This document shows, in pieces, positions 34,453-47,692 of a stretch of 64,000 nucleotides of DNA. The notes beneath the pieces are model-generated. The model did no database searches. It had not been told where the DNA came from and saw only the letters and a program-made list of their open reading frames with translations. The position numbers were made by a program, and so were the translations under genes. The number at the start of each line of letters is the position of its first letter. Positions within the stretch are counted from its first letter, which is position 1. The stretch lies in the NCBI GenBank assembly GCA_032164295.1, contig JAJHTX010000005.1:2046001-2110000 (forward strand). Reading direction: 5' to 3'. This stretch comes from Inonotus obliquus. Taxonomy: Eukaryota; Basidiomycota; Agaricomycetes; Hymenochaetales; Hymenochaetaceae.

Positions 34453-36190
34453 TGTGAAACGCGTCAACACGCATCAACAAGAGACAACAGCGCGCCAACG
34501 CGGGAACAATTTGAACTCGTTCGTTCGTCAGACAATTAATCGATCCAACCGCCAAGATTTGATTCACGCTGGTGAGGAACAAGCTGGAACAAGAGCGTGC
34601 CGTGGCCGCACTCGCAATAATCCGAATCAGTGCGCCTATCAGAAGAATTGAGTGCCAGACCAGGCTGCCAGCCACCCTGCACCGCCACTGCCTATGATAT
34701 AAAGACCCGCCCTCCCTCGTTCTCTGTTCTTCATCCGTCTCTTCCTCCCCCCCCCACCAGCTCCCTTATCTTATGTGGTATCGCCCACTTCTTCAGTCGT
34801 CTACCGCGGCGACTTGTATCCCTCATACTTCGGCACCCGACGCTATCATGCATCCGGGCTAATAGCCACATCCTCACAACCATCCCCACCCTTTGCCACT
34901 CATTGGCACCATGGCCGCACACCAGCGGCAGCGAGACAGTCGATCGCATAGGTACGTCCATCCCAAGTAGCCTTCGTCACATGTCTTATGTCGACCCTCC
35001 CACTGTCAGGTTATCAAGCCTTCTTCGGCGGTCACTACCAATGCCCACTACAAGAATCAAGCGTATTGTCGCTGAACAAAACCACAACATATGCATTCAC
35101 CCATTATGATATCGCCAAGTATGTAATCGCTACGCGAAAGCGCTATTGAGCGTGTGGCCGGTTATGCCGCCGTACCACCACCCTCCGACCTATGCGCAAC
35201 AGTCGTGTTCAGAACAGTCGTGCTTGGCACACTAGAGCACAGTAGTACTGATGTTAGTCGCGAGTCGCGGTGATGTGGATCGGGCCAGTGCACGGCTCGC
35301 CCTCCTAGCGGGATAGATCGGCATGTCTGCGCCGCTCAGACGGACTCGAAAGAGGGTCTTAGTCTGGGTAGCCGACGGGTTCATGGGCCAGGCTGTCATC
35401 GATTCTTGGCTAGTGGGGGCGGAGAGGCCGTCGAGCGATCCATAGTGCCAATCAAGTTCGCTCGGCGGCCAGGCCTCATAAGGCCGGTGACGCATTTGCG
35501 CACGAAATTATTTACGCAAGCCATCCAGGCGAGTGACCGCTGACGGCCAACCAACACCGACCACAAAAGTATCATCTTTCAATCGACCACTGCCACCCTG
35601 ACTCGATTTGACGACTGCAAATGCCATGATGGTCACCGACGGGTCGCCGGCTGCAGCTCATCATTCGGACAGCGAGTGGCGGGGGTGCGGAAAGGCTGAG
35701 AGCGCCGGCATTGGCAGCCGGGACTTGCTCGAAGCCAGGTCGTCGGCGGTCGCCTATGGAAGCCAGCCAACGCAATGCGCAAGTGAGCCTCTTTTGTCGC
35801 TATCATCCACGTCGGTCGTCTGACCTTTGCAGACCGAAGATGCAGGACACCAACAAATCATCCGTTGCCTAACACGTCCGCGTCGCGCCCGCCTATATCT
35901 ACTTATCGCCCGAAGAATCAAGCAATCCACCGCGACATGCGCTCCACTCTCAGATGTATTGGCATTGTAGTTGTTGGACGCGGCAGTCCGAGTTTCACGT
36001 CGTGAATATGATGTTATAGTAGTAGTGCAATTAATGGCGTCTCAACTCAGTGTAATTCGCAATCCTTAGAGACTCGATATTATATGTTTATGATCCCATG
36101 TGTCCGCTACCACCATACTTAGGTACTCACAGGAGGCTTCCTCAATGGTTCGAGTTTATTGAAATCGCACGCACTTGGCGCAGTATCTTC
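34453..36190 (-). repeat. large inverted repeat, right arm (~1.74 kb)
   Basis: This is the partner of 24584-26335. On the plus strand the arm reads like a gene start: TATA-like GATATAAAG (34697), CT-rich leader, ATG at 34911, 14 codons, then GTACGT and an acceptor at CTGTCAG (about 35009). The downstream reading stays open to about 35109, but no domain is recognised. The second gene-like frame, starting at an ATG at 35626, is also identical in both arms. Confidence 0.85.
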
Positions 36191-36338
36191 CGTGACCAGC
36201 GGCGAGTGTACAGGATTTGCGGTTCCGGTTCCTTTAAAATGTTATGTAACTCGTGCCAAACGTAAGATTCATGATCTATGTAGGATGTAGATGAACTGTT
36301 GATAGTCTCGCGACCTGGGTATATTCTAATTGCACGAA

Positions 36339-38583
36339 TCAAAGTTTCGCCCTTCTCGCCCTCGATTCCTTTTCCGCGTCCTTCACATGCTGCTCAATAA
36401 GCAGACGTCGTAACACCTTTCCAGTAGGGTTCTTCGGGATTTCCTTCACGACAGCGATCCCGCCTGTCAACCATTTATACCTGCTAAGGCGTTCACGGAC
36501 CCAATCATCCAAAAGAGTTATTGATTTTTGCGTCCCAAGGTCTAAGCCTGATTGGGAGAGGACAACCCATGCGCGGGGTATACGCTCATCTCGTGCAGAT
36601 GGGCTGGGGACCCCGGCGACTGCTGCGTCGAGAATGAGGCCTTGGGGATGTGAGAGAAGGACTTGCTCGATCTCGGCTGGTGCAACTTGCGCGCCCGATA
36701 TTTTAAGAGTGTCTTTTAAGCGGTCCTCATAGCTTTGTTCAAGAAATGAGCGGTCCGTTGAGTTTGGACCTTGATAGATTTTTTAAGAGGAATGTGAACG
36801 CACTAGAGGACACCATCTTTGTTTGCTCGGAAGCGGTCACCTGTTCGGAGCCAGCCGCCAGGGAGGAACGTTTCTCTTGTTGCTTCCTCGTCAGCCCAGT
36901 AGCCAAGTGCAATGTTTCCGCCTGGAAAAATGCTCGTAAGTCAACGTCTGTATGATACATAAATAGTTAACTCGTACCTTTCAGTAATAATTCGCCTGGC
37001 TCGTCAAAGTCTGCATCCGAGCCATCCTCCCTTACAATCCGACCCTCCTGTCCGATAATAAGAATACCTGTACTCTTTGGGTCAGGATAAAGTCCGAATT
37101 GTCCCGGAAGTGGTCTTGAAATGCTTCCAATTGTCTGAAAAAAAGCCAAATGAATCGAGGTAAGAGATGATTGCAATATATTATTACCGCTTCTGAGAGT
37201 CCATAACCTTCAATAATCTCTGTTGTCTTCGATTTCCCTGATTGATTCACTAGTTTTCCAAAGCGCTCCGCAACATCTGGAGGTAAGTAAGCAGCACCGC
37301 AGCCCGCAGATTGTACGCTCGATAAGTCCGCTCGAGCTGCCTTCGGAGAGTTCACGAGCTGGTGCACAATAGAGGGAACCAGTGCGAGGCTGGTTATTTT
37401 ATATCTGAACGTAGTTCTTTAGTAGTATCAGAAGCATGCTTGAGTGTCATAATACCTACTTTTGGATGACTTCCAATGCTTGATCAAGGTTCCAGCGTGG
37501 TAGGATGACCATAGTACTTGGAGCCAGAACGGATCTATAAAATCACACGTCTAGAACGAAGAAGGAAGTGAAGAAGCAATACGGTGGTGGACGTACTTTA
37601 GAATAAAGTAGTGAAGGCCCATCGTGTGATAAAAGGGCAGGAAACAGAGCCAGCGAAGCGATGATGAGGATTCTTGAGGCGCCTTGTGATTGGATTGAGA
37701 CGAAACTACTAGTATTCAACCTTCAGATACTTACGGGCATGTGTCGCATATCTTCCATCCGACCAGCAATGGACTGCATCGTTGTAAAGCATATATTCCC
37801 ATGAGTAATCATAACACCTGACGGGTTTGTGAATTAGCAGCCAATCTAAGGTGTCCAACAAAGTATATAAGCACCTTTAGGTGGCCCGCTTGTGCCACTT
37901 GAGAATATCAAGTAAGCCAATGTATTCTTGTCAGCAGGGATGACAGCTTGTCGGGGAAGGTTCCGACTCTTAACGTTCTCAATGAGGGACGGAAGATTCA
38001 TGGCCTTGGTGTTTCCCGACCCGTTATTCATGAGGTAGATGCAGTCGGGCGAAAGTCCGATTTGATTTGCAGCATCCAAAGCTTGATTCAGTAACGAGGA
38101 GTGCGTAAACAAGCGAAGTTTGACTCCGCGAGCACCAGACTTTAGTTTCTTGAGTAGGTATACTAGCTCGGCTGTTGTCGGTTTGGATGGAAGGAGAGCG
38201 AATGGTACAGTCAAAAGCAATGCGGCATGTACCAATACGAAGTAGTCCTATACAAACAACGATAAGACTTCCGTTCTCCATCCACATAACAAAAAAAAAC
38301 ATACCAGGCAATTCGGAGCAAACACAGCGATAATCTCCCTTTCATGGCCATCATGGCGAATGCCCAATCCGCCGTGACTCAGTGGTGCTGAAAGTCCTGT
38401 TGCACAGTCCCTAACTCGCTCTACAAACTGCCCATACGTCCTCGTCTCTCCGGTAAGCCCATCAATATGAATCACAAAATCTCGTGGAGTGGTGTTCCCA
38501 GGAGGTCTTTCAAAGAGCAGCGTATGAACGTTGAGCGGCGGTAGCTCTGGAATGGGTGGGTAAGGACTTTTGAGATAGACCAT
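36339..38583 (-). CDS. 4-coumarate-CoA ligase-like acyl-CoA synthetase, peroxisomal
   Basis: Nine exons give 593 residues: 38583-38305, 38247-37875, 37817-37735, 37682-37597, 37534-37460, 37404-37188, 37134-36978, 36921-36804, 36732-36339. This is an ANL-superfamily adenylate-forming enzyme, which makes an acyl-AMP and then an acyl-CoA. Motifs are the P-loop YLIFSSGTSGPPKG, LPFYHTMGLHYF, EGYGLSE, GYWADEEATRETF, GWLRTGD, and the hinge EDRLKDTLKISGAQVAPAEIE with the catalytic Lys region NPTGKVLRR. The last three residues are AKL, a good type-1 peroxisomal signal. A likely substrate is a medium/long-chain or aromatic acid, but the sequence does not fix it. A TATA-like CTATAAAA lies about 85 bp upstream of the ATG. 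Confidence 0.93.
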
Positions 38584-38664
38584 GACCGGGCGTCTCTAGA
38601 GGACGAAAAGTGAAGAGAATGTTTCGGGATGATGAAATGTCGATGGGATGGACCTGAGCGTGGG

Positions 38665-38672
38665 TTTTATAG
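38665..38672 (-). promoter_or_regulatory. TATA-like box of the CoA ligase gene
   Basis: On the minus strand the bases read CTATAAAA, 82-89 bp upstream of the ATG at 38583. This is a plausible core-promoter position for a fungal gene with a short 5' UTR. Confidence 0.5.
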
Positions 38673-39076
38673 GCGCTTCCTGATCGCCGGCAAAGCCGGC
38701 ACATCACTGGTCTCCAATTCCAATTCCAGTTCCAGCTCTATTTGCTAGTTGGCACCCACGAGGATGAACGAATCGCATGGGATACTTGAGGTGAGGTATG
38801 AATGTTGCCGGTTCAAGCTCAAGGATCACCTGCCAAACGGAAATTTTACGAGCGTCTTCAACACGTGATCTGTTCTAGACCTTATCAGTACTTCCAAGCG
38901 ATCTGCGCTCGTTGCCCTCCTTTCAGAACACCCAGCCACTTTCGCAATAAATCATACGTGTACAGTCACATTGAAGCGCATAATATACGTACAAACTACC
39001 CAAGTAAGAGATCTATGGAAGCGAAAGCAAGGTAGCGATAGCAATACATAACAGAGCTCAAAATATACACGAGGGT

Positions 39077-42000
39077 TCACGTTACTGTCTCGCCGGTCGA
39101 CATGCTACTTCTGGCATCGAGGTGCCCTTCCGTGGTAGCTGTTGTACTTGGTAGTCCTTCCCTATGCCCGGTGTCCGAACCAGACGCTGTTACACCCGAT
39201 TCTACCTGCCACGCACGCAATAGTTCCTCCGCCTCCGTCATCAATTGCATCGCGGACTTTCTCTTCGTCCAAGCACGAACCTCCGGCTCCACCTCAGTGC
39301 TCGTGATCACACTCGCACGGGAATTTGCGGATATGCTTGTTCCGACCGCCACTGAGTCAATGGTTCCCGAATTGCCTGAGACCGATCCGACAGTTTTCAC
39401 AAGACTCTCGGGAATGGGCAAGTAAGTGCTATAGCCGAGGGACCGCTGGACCAATCGTATTCGCTCATAAGTGCGCTGAACAAGCCCTGGGGAACGTAAA
39501 TAGGTTAAAGCGAGGGCTTCACGCGCATCCAATGCCATGTCGTTCTGGCCAACGTTCTCAACGGATAACGATTGCGATAACTGCGACTCCGCTGAAGTTG
39601 AGGCGGGAACAAAAGATGGAGAGAGGAAAACATTCGCAGGAGGTGCCGAGATACCGAGATGTGTTATCTGTGGTCTTCCTTTGACTCGTTTGGGAGTGGG
39701 GGACGAATGATCGATTCCGCCATGTCCGGGCATCGGGCCACTTAAACTTGAAAGATTATACGGCATTGGGACGTACGGATCTGACGGTCCGAGTCGCGGA
39801 GAAGCTTCCGGAGTGGTCGCCGCAGAACCTGGTCTATACCTGGGTTTTGTATAGATACTTATTGGACGAAGCGTCTGCCTCCTTGAGGGAGTTCGGAAGC
39901 CTACTTCACCAGGTATCGACTCCCCTCCTCGAAGAACTTCATTCAATGGGACCACTCTCTCATACATGTACGTGCGCAGCTGAATGCTCAGTGGTGACCT
40001 GCTGAGACAAAGGAATTCCAACATCGACCATGTGAGATAATCCACAAATCGAGGGCAAGGGAATTGCTGCGAGCTGTCGCGTCGTAAAGGAAATCGTGTG
40101 GGAGATGCGGGTCGAGATTGCGATGGCGCAGCAAGGAAGACGTCTGAGTTCGCAGAAGATGATCGTTTATGCTTCTTTTCTGGTGATTTATCAGCCAGCT
40201 CGGTGAATGTGGTACTCGACATCGGGGATAGGGCAGGGGAGGGCGGAGCAGAAGGAAGTTGCGTGCGAAACGCGAATAGGGCATTTCCATCGCGAAGTAC
40301 CGCGCGTAGAGCCGCCGCAACTCGTAACCAAGCGTTAGGAAAAATGGTAGAAATATCTTCCTCGCCACGCAATACCACAGCTTTGAGCGTAACAATGGCC
40401 ATGGCGAGACGAACAGATATAATAATGTTGCTCGGGCCTGAGGGACGTCGTCTCGCTTTTCTGAGGCTCCCTCTAGATACCTCCGGCTCAACCTCGACAA
40501 ACGATTCGGTTGTATCGTCGTTAAAAGACGGGGACCGCCTCAGAGAACCGCGGGATTTCAGATTAGTCGTATGCTGATTGTGCAAAATCGATAATGAATA
40601 TGACAGTAGCCGCACCCATGCATTAGCATGTGCGTCTTGGCGCCAGCTATCGGTCCACTGAGTCTGTGTAGCAAGCTCGGCAGTTGTGCGCAGTTGGAAA
40701 ATGAATGACAGCACCACATAGCTCAGAAAAGCAGGAGAAGCATCTCGTCGCTCGAGCTCCTCGACCACGTCTGAACCAAGGAGACAAACGGAGTGAGCAA
40801 GCAATGTGACAAGGCTGGGGACAAACTTGATGGTAGACAGAATATTCTCCTGCGCTGCCATTTCGCATATCTCCAAAGCAGCAGAGCAAACCTGTGATAC
40901 CACAACGTTTGCGAACTTCTCGTCATTTGCGAACATTGGCGTAGAGCACAAATTCACCAGACTCTTGAACAGTCCACTCAAGTCCAAGACGAACCCATGG
41001 ACCCTGATAATTATCGCAAACTCTTTCAGCAGGGTGACGGCATACTTGACGTCCCGTTTGCCGAACGATTCGCCGATTCGCTCGAGGAACAATCGGACAG
41101 AATCTATGGCCTCTGGAGAACCCGAGGATTCCTTGAGAAGAATTCTTGCAATTTCAAGCGCCTTCTGGAGTCCCGCATCCCGATGGGCACCTCCGCAGTG
41201 GACGTACGACGCGAAGATAAACAGGTAGTCGGAGCGCATGACTTGAATGTCGCATGGCGACGAGAGATTGCCGAATACTTTGCTTAAATCGATATAATCC
41301 GATTTGGAAGGTTCCACAGAATCGTTGGACTTTGACACATTGTCGGCACCCTTTGCTTTGTTGGCTTTGGACGTTATGATGGGTCCGAGCGCCTCAACAG
41401 CTTCCTTGAGGACGTTACGAGCTGATTGTGATGCCTCATACAGCTCCGGAATGAGATACCGAAACATACGCACGAGGTATTGCGCCCGTCGAACTGCAGG
41501 ATCATGTGCGATGACTGTCAGAAGCATCCGAATGATATTATCAGGATGGAATCGTTTTCGGTCGAATATTTCTGCGGAGAGCGAGCTTTTCAGCTTTTCG
41601 GTCCCCGTTTTATTTTCTTTGCGCAACGATGCGAGGAACACCTGTGGTCTCTCATCCGCTGTTATGACCAGCGCCGTTTCCTCCTCTTGGTCCTTATTCG
41701 CCTCCCGGATACCAGCAGAATCGTTCGTAATAGGCATCGTCTTGAGCGTGGACAACAGGTGATACACTCTGCCTGAGATCCAGGCCCCGTCGGTGGAAGG
41801 CTGTGAGATAAGGCTAGAAACGACTTGCAAAGCCTGATAAACGAACACTTCTTCATGGACCGCGAAGAATCGATGGAAAGCATATTCGACGGCTTCTCGA
41901 ATTCCGGAGTCACCTTCTGCTTCGCAATAGACTTTGATAAGAGTCGGCAAAAAGATCGTAAATCCAGCGCCAGACGACATCAGTCGACGGAAGCGGGTGC

Positions 42001-45000
42001 TCGCAATCATGTAGACTAAAGGAAGGGCAAGGTCAGGAAGACTTGGAAATGAACGTCTAATTCAAGCTCACCAATCAAAGCGTGAGATACAATCCCAATG
42101 TCATTTCCGTGACGCAAAAGAATGCGGTTGACTCCGTCAAGGAACATGGCCAGCTCTTCTCGGGTATTCAGGTGTCGAGTCATACACCGGAAAACCTGAG
42201 CCACAAACACCAAGTGGGTTCTCGCAAACGAGAGAGAAAGTCGGAACCTGGTCATGTTGTGTTCAGGTATCGATTTCCGAAGCGATCGACGGGGTACGAC
42301 GTCACTGTCATCAACAACATCGGCGACATCTGGGAGCATAACCGGAGTCCAACTCTTGCGAATGATATGAACATCCTGAGGATATCGCTTCAGGAGCTCC
42401 ACGAAAAGAAGATTCTGCGACATTCGTATCATCGTTAGATCAACTAAGGATCTCGGGCAACTCTCGAAAGGATTCATCTCGGGAACCGGTTCCTTAGGAA
42501 ACATTGGACCCGATGGAGCGGACTCCGGAAAGTACAGGGAGCCGGATGGGAGCAAGAATACCTCGATCTTCCCTCTCCGGATGGCTCGGACGGACATGTC
42601 ACTGACCTGCGGAGCAAACTTCGCGAGGACTGGCACAGTCTGCGACAGGATACGGAGACTATCTGGAGCCGATGAGTCCTTTGCTAATAGCTTCAGAAAG
42701 CCGGCCAGGTGATTGAAGGCATGATGTGTCAATCGTGGAGGTAGCACTCGACTAACTTGAAGAAAGGTCCGTAGTGTTCCAATAGCACTACCAATGTTCT
42801 GAACATTTTCAGAAAATATGTCCATAACCGACCGACACAGGACAGAGGGATCGTCCCTCATATAGTCCACGAGCAAGTCTCTCGCCAATGAAGCGATTGA
42901 AAAATCTCCATCCACAGCAAGTTTTGCAATCTGTATGAAAATAGCGACAAGAGCCTGTACGAATACCGGTCTTCGTTTCCCAGCATGACGTCCATGAGAA
43001 GACGAGTTACGGCGAAGAAGACCTCCCTCACTCCTGGAAGATGGGGAATTACCAGAACTTGTAGGACTGGGGCTGGGACTCTGATCGGATAGACGACTGT
43101 CATCGTTCGTTCCCTCAGACGCTGACAAGTTATCAAGCTGGGTGATACTGAAGAGCGACATTGGTGTCCGGCGCCACTCCAACTGCTGATCAACGGGCCT
43201 CTCCTCATCGTCCCATCCAATTTCGTTGAGCCTGCGTCGGATGTCTAGTGGGAGCACGTGTCCCTTGCCCGTTCCAGTCTCTTCAATGTCATCATCGGCA
43301 ATGTACTTGTCGTCTCCTACGTCCGTGGCGACAAAGTTCAACGGTGGTCTGGCGAGTTTGAACGGACGGCGGTGATTCCGATCCGTAATGTAAGTTGTTG
43401 ATAGGAGCTGAAAACGCCAATTAAACAGGATGCCAAGCTTCTGTAAAGTCGTTCTGCGCGTGGAGATGGATGGGCTGGAAAAACTTAATCAGACTACTAT
43501 CGACCGCGGAGACGAAAATTTCAAGACCTTCGCAGCCGAGCCGACAAAAAGCCGACGAACTTATCAGGGGCTTTCTCAGCGCACTGCATACAGATAAAAG
43601 AAGCCTGGCAATAGGATGTCAGGAAGACAATCACGACGTAATGCAAGCTCTGACGTACATGAATCATGGCTTGCGGATCACTGAGGTTCAAACATATATC
43701 CCATACAAGGGGACCAAGCCTGATGTAGTCCTCGCGCTTCAGAGCACCTGACAAGGCGACAAGGACAGCAAGAAAGCTGGACAACGGATTCTTTTGCAAG
43801 TCCTCTAGGAACTGAACGCGGATATCGACAAGGTGCTCTCTCGAATCGGATGTCCCATCTAGAAAAGTGCTGTCGACCTTTGGAGATAACATTGCGGTGT
43901 TCCGTCGCTACACACAAGGAGAATGAGAGACATGAAAGGAGACTATTTAATTGGTCCAACCTGGTTTGCTGGTCTCATACTGGTCTTGACGAGCGAATAC
44001 ACAACATCCATCCTTGTCCAGACCTCGTCGACTTCATCATAAAGGTCCTCTGTAATAGATGGGAGTGTAGTTGTGTTCGACCCTGAATCATCGCCGAACT
44101 GCAAAGTCCAAGCAATAATGCGGGGGAGCCAAGCTGTCCTACCCAAACACATTAAGCAATTAACGCGATATATGCCACGAGGCGAAACACATACGGTTTT
44201 AAAGAACGAGTCAGGAGCCTAATCTCAAGGAGTAACGACGCAAATAGAATGCGCTGCGACAAGGGAAAAAGTACACCTTGTTCCTGCAAATACGGGTAAT
44301 CAATACCGGTCAAAAGATAAAATATTCCGGTCGTACTTTCGCATCAGTTAGAATTGAAAGCCGAGTTTCCAGTGCGGTTGCAAACTTCAAGACCCTTCCT
44401 ATGGATGCGTTCAAAGCCTATGCTTGACTGTTCGATTTTGGCACCCTGTTACATACTTTGACGAACTCACCATGGCATCCCGCTTGTTATAAAACTCTTC
44501 CCGGACTCCTTTGAGCTTCCTCACTAATTCAAGTAGTATTATTGTTTGACCAAGCCTAGCTTTGCCCCATTCGAGGGAGTGTTCCTCGTTCGCCTTTCCT
44601 TTCCCGAGATTGCTCCCCGCACCAGGATCGCTCATCAAAGCCACGCTCATCATCTCGGCATCAGTCATCCAAAGGTTGGGCATGTAACGCTCAGTCACGA
44701 TGAGAATTGCAAGCTGATGAGCGACCGTTTCTTCCCTGACGGATGCAGCACACACGAACAGCGGTTTATAAAATATCTGAGGGTGTACAGCTGCAAACAA
44801 TGTGAACAACCGGGACAATGGCTCATAGGAGGGTGCCGGAGAATCATCGACCAAACGCTGAAGAAACGTAAGGAGATAGATCACACGTGAGAGGATAACA
44901 GCCTACCTCCTGAAATTGGGGTATCATCAAGCCCACAATAGTCTTCCGGGTGCTCTCGGGCAAGACCAAAAGCAATCTGCACGCGACTGCGGTAACAGTA

Positions 45001-47324
45001 TGCCAATCGGCACTACCTGCCTAGTTGAGTCTGTGAGGAACGAGTCAAAGGTCAAGCGTAAGTAAACAACCTACAAAACCTGTCAGCTCCTTCTGCAAGG
45101 ACTCGTACCAGCCTGCGACCTTCCCATTCAGCCACTCCAGCACAGTATCTCTGATTTCAGAATTGCTATGCTCGGTAAATGTATCCTCGTCCACTTCATC
45201 GTCGGTGTCCGAACCAAGCAACGTCAGTGTCACTATCACAACCAGACTCCGGACGTCGTCAAGATGATCTCCATAAGACGAGAGAAGATCCATTTCAGGC
45301 AAAACCCGAGCCGTGAGCAAATGAATTACGATTCTGTAGTCTAGAGCACTGAGTTTCGAACCCCTTGGTGTGGCTAGAGAGTCTCGGAGCATGCTCAGGA
45401 CTGGCCGGAGGAACGAGTCGATCTTGCTCAACTGCGTCCTCGATCGCAAAGAAGTAAGTGATTTTGTCAAATCCGGAGTAATCCAGAATCTCTATTATAG
45501 GCATGTACTTAGGCTTTGCATTCGCTTCGCAGAAGATGAGCCTTGATGACTGACCTCCATGACTCGAAGTATAGCCTTCTTCTGTTGTAGCATCCCGTAT
45601 TCGAGACACTTTGCCAGAGCTTCAATGCAGAGATCTGCCCTCAAGTCATCTTCCCTGTCATTATTTGATGCTTGCGTTTGATAATTCTGCTCTAGGTCGC
45701 GCACATCAAGACGACTACATTCCCCCATGACGATTTTGCCGAGAAGGTCGTGCACAAACGCGAGGTCGCCTTGTTTGCCGACTAGCGACATCGAGTGCTC
45801 TGGATTATAGTTCTGGCAGTGTGGCACAAGCAGTGCGACGTTAGGAAGTATCGTTTGAAGGGCCAGAGGAGATGATAGCGGGCTGTCACCGGAGCTCAGA
45901 AACCCGCCGAGCATGTACAAAATGCGAGACCGTATATCTGGCTCTGGTGTCGTAGCTGCTTTGCAACACCATAGACATCTATTGATGTTGTCCTACGTAA
46001 TTACCAATGATATAAGATAAGAAGCCTGAACACACGCAGAATGAAAGAAGTAGTGGAAGCTTACCTCTACTTGGGATACTTTCCACCTACGAACAATCAT
46101 CTCAAATACCTCTAGCGCTAATTGTCTTTCATCTCTTGCATCTTGTCCAGTGTTGTTGCCAAGAAAAGGGACAAGAAGAGTCGAGAGTACCTCTTTCTCG
46201 AAAAGCAAAGTCGCTTGCTCGCGTACGGCAAAGGAAGCGTAGCGCGTCAGAAGGTTTTGAAGATTGACAAGAGGAGCCATTCGGAATCCCATACTTCCCA
46301 CAATATTTCCTGTAGTAGTTGCGGCACGCAATCCCTTGAAAGAATTCGGTACCGCTAGATTATTCGAACTCGTGTTTGCGGAAAGCGGAAGTGAACTGGA
46401 TGACATGAACGGAAGATGAAGCGTCGAACCCAGAGTGCTAGGTTGCGTTGCCTCGCGCTCAGGCTTAGGTGGTTTGCTGTCGCCGAAACGAATTGCCCAG
46501 CATACTTTCTGTACATCGTCTGCGAATCGCCGTGTAATATCGTCGGCTACCTCGCGAGCTTCATTCACTACGTGTCGAAAGCCAAAACGTGCTGCAAAAC
46601 GGGACGGTCGCGGTGAAGCAGGAACAGGAGTTGCCAAATTCGGCTGCGAGAAAGATGTGAAGCTAGGGTTTGGAGATGAAGCAACCGAGGAGGGAGGGAG
46701 AACATGCTGTCGGAGCTGCTCCCATCGGGCTCTCGAAGGAGAAAGAGGAGGTGCAGAGGACGTCGATGTACGTAAGGGTCCGGAGCCTTGGGATATAGTA
46801 CTCCGCCCAGAAAGGGGGATGTTTTGAGACGATTCCGAGGGCAGAGGAGACTTGGTGACATTGGGTATTACAGACTCGGAATTACTGCTCACTAGTTCAT
46901 CAAAGGGGTCCTCCTTCGTTGATACGGGTGACGAGACTAGCTCGTCTTTCATCCATGGGTGCTGCGTCTCTTGAATTCCCTGCCCTTCATCTAAAGGTGG
47001 TAGCTTTACGGAATTAATATTGGCCGTTCTGCGACTTGCAGAATCATCGCTACCATCCAGCTGTGATGGCTCCCGAGAAGGTTTGGAGAATGAAGCAAGT
47101 GATGAGAGGGAATCTTTCGAGAGTAACTTTCGAACATTAGGCCTCGATCCGGATGGTTTTTTGGGCGGTGGTCGCGAGCTCATGTAGAGCTTAGCCTTAG
47201 GTAGTACGGATGAAGAAGTCTGAGTAGTGAGACCCTGGCACGCGCGTACGAAACGACCCGACGCGAGGCCTGTTCTCAGACCCCACCTCACGACCGTCCA
47301 CCGCTCTTCAATCGTCACGCTCAT
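39077..47324 (-). CDS. very large UNC80-like (armadillo/HEAT-type) protein
   Basis: Twelve exons give 2533 residues: 47324-46065, 45992-45555, 45491-45075, 45020-44907, 44857-44457, 44394-44337, 44283-44195, 44138-43961, 43907-43659, 43583-43528, 43474-42072, 42015-39077. The N-terminal third has Ser/Pro-rich disorder; the rest is helical-repeat protein with disordered inserts. The segment TRFRRLMSSGAGFTIFLPTL to EAVEYAFHRFFAVHEEVFVYQ resembles the conserved C-terminal part of UNC80, the auxiliary subunit of the NALCN channel. The fungal relative of NALCN is Cch1. I am confident of one long gene and moderately confident of the family. The acceptors of exons 6 and 10 were chosen to keep frame; alternatives exist. 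An extra 5' exon (47692-47394, joined to 47319) would also fit in frame. Confidence 0.7.
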
Positions 47325-47692
47325 TCACCTCGCGCATATTTTAGGAGTACGTAAATGCAACACGAGCAGAGAGGGAGCATATTTACAAGAGACTGTCTTT
47401 TCGACTTATTGAATATGGTAGCATGACAATGTCGAGTAAACGACGAGCGCCGTTGTTTCTCGACGAATGCCAACCCTTCTTCGAATATCTCGACTTCTAG
47501 TGATGTGGTCTGTGGTTGATACTGCCTGCCGGGGTATAGCATGCGGTACTGTCCCTGCATATATGTTCTACTCCTCTCTTTGTCAACGATGGGTCCGTCT
47601 CCCCGTGTCCTTGACAGACTAGCGCTAATACTCTCTCTCCGTTGTAGTGTCTCTTCTGGATGGGTAAGATCCTGCCTTAAAGAAAGAGCCAT

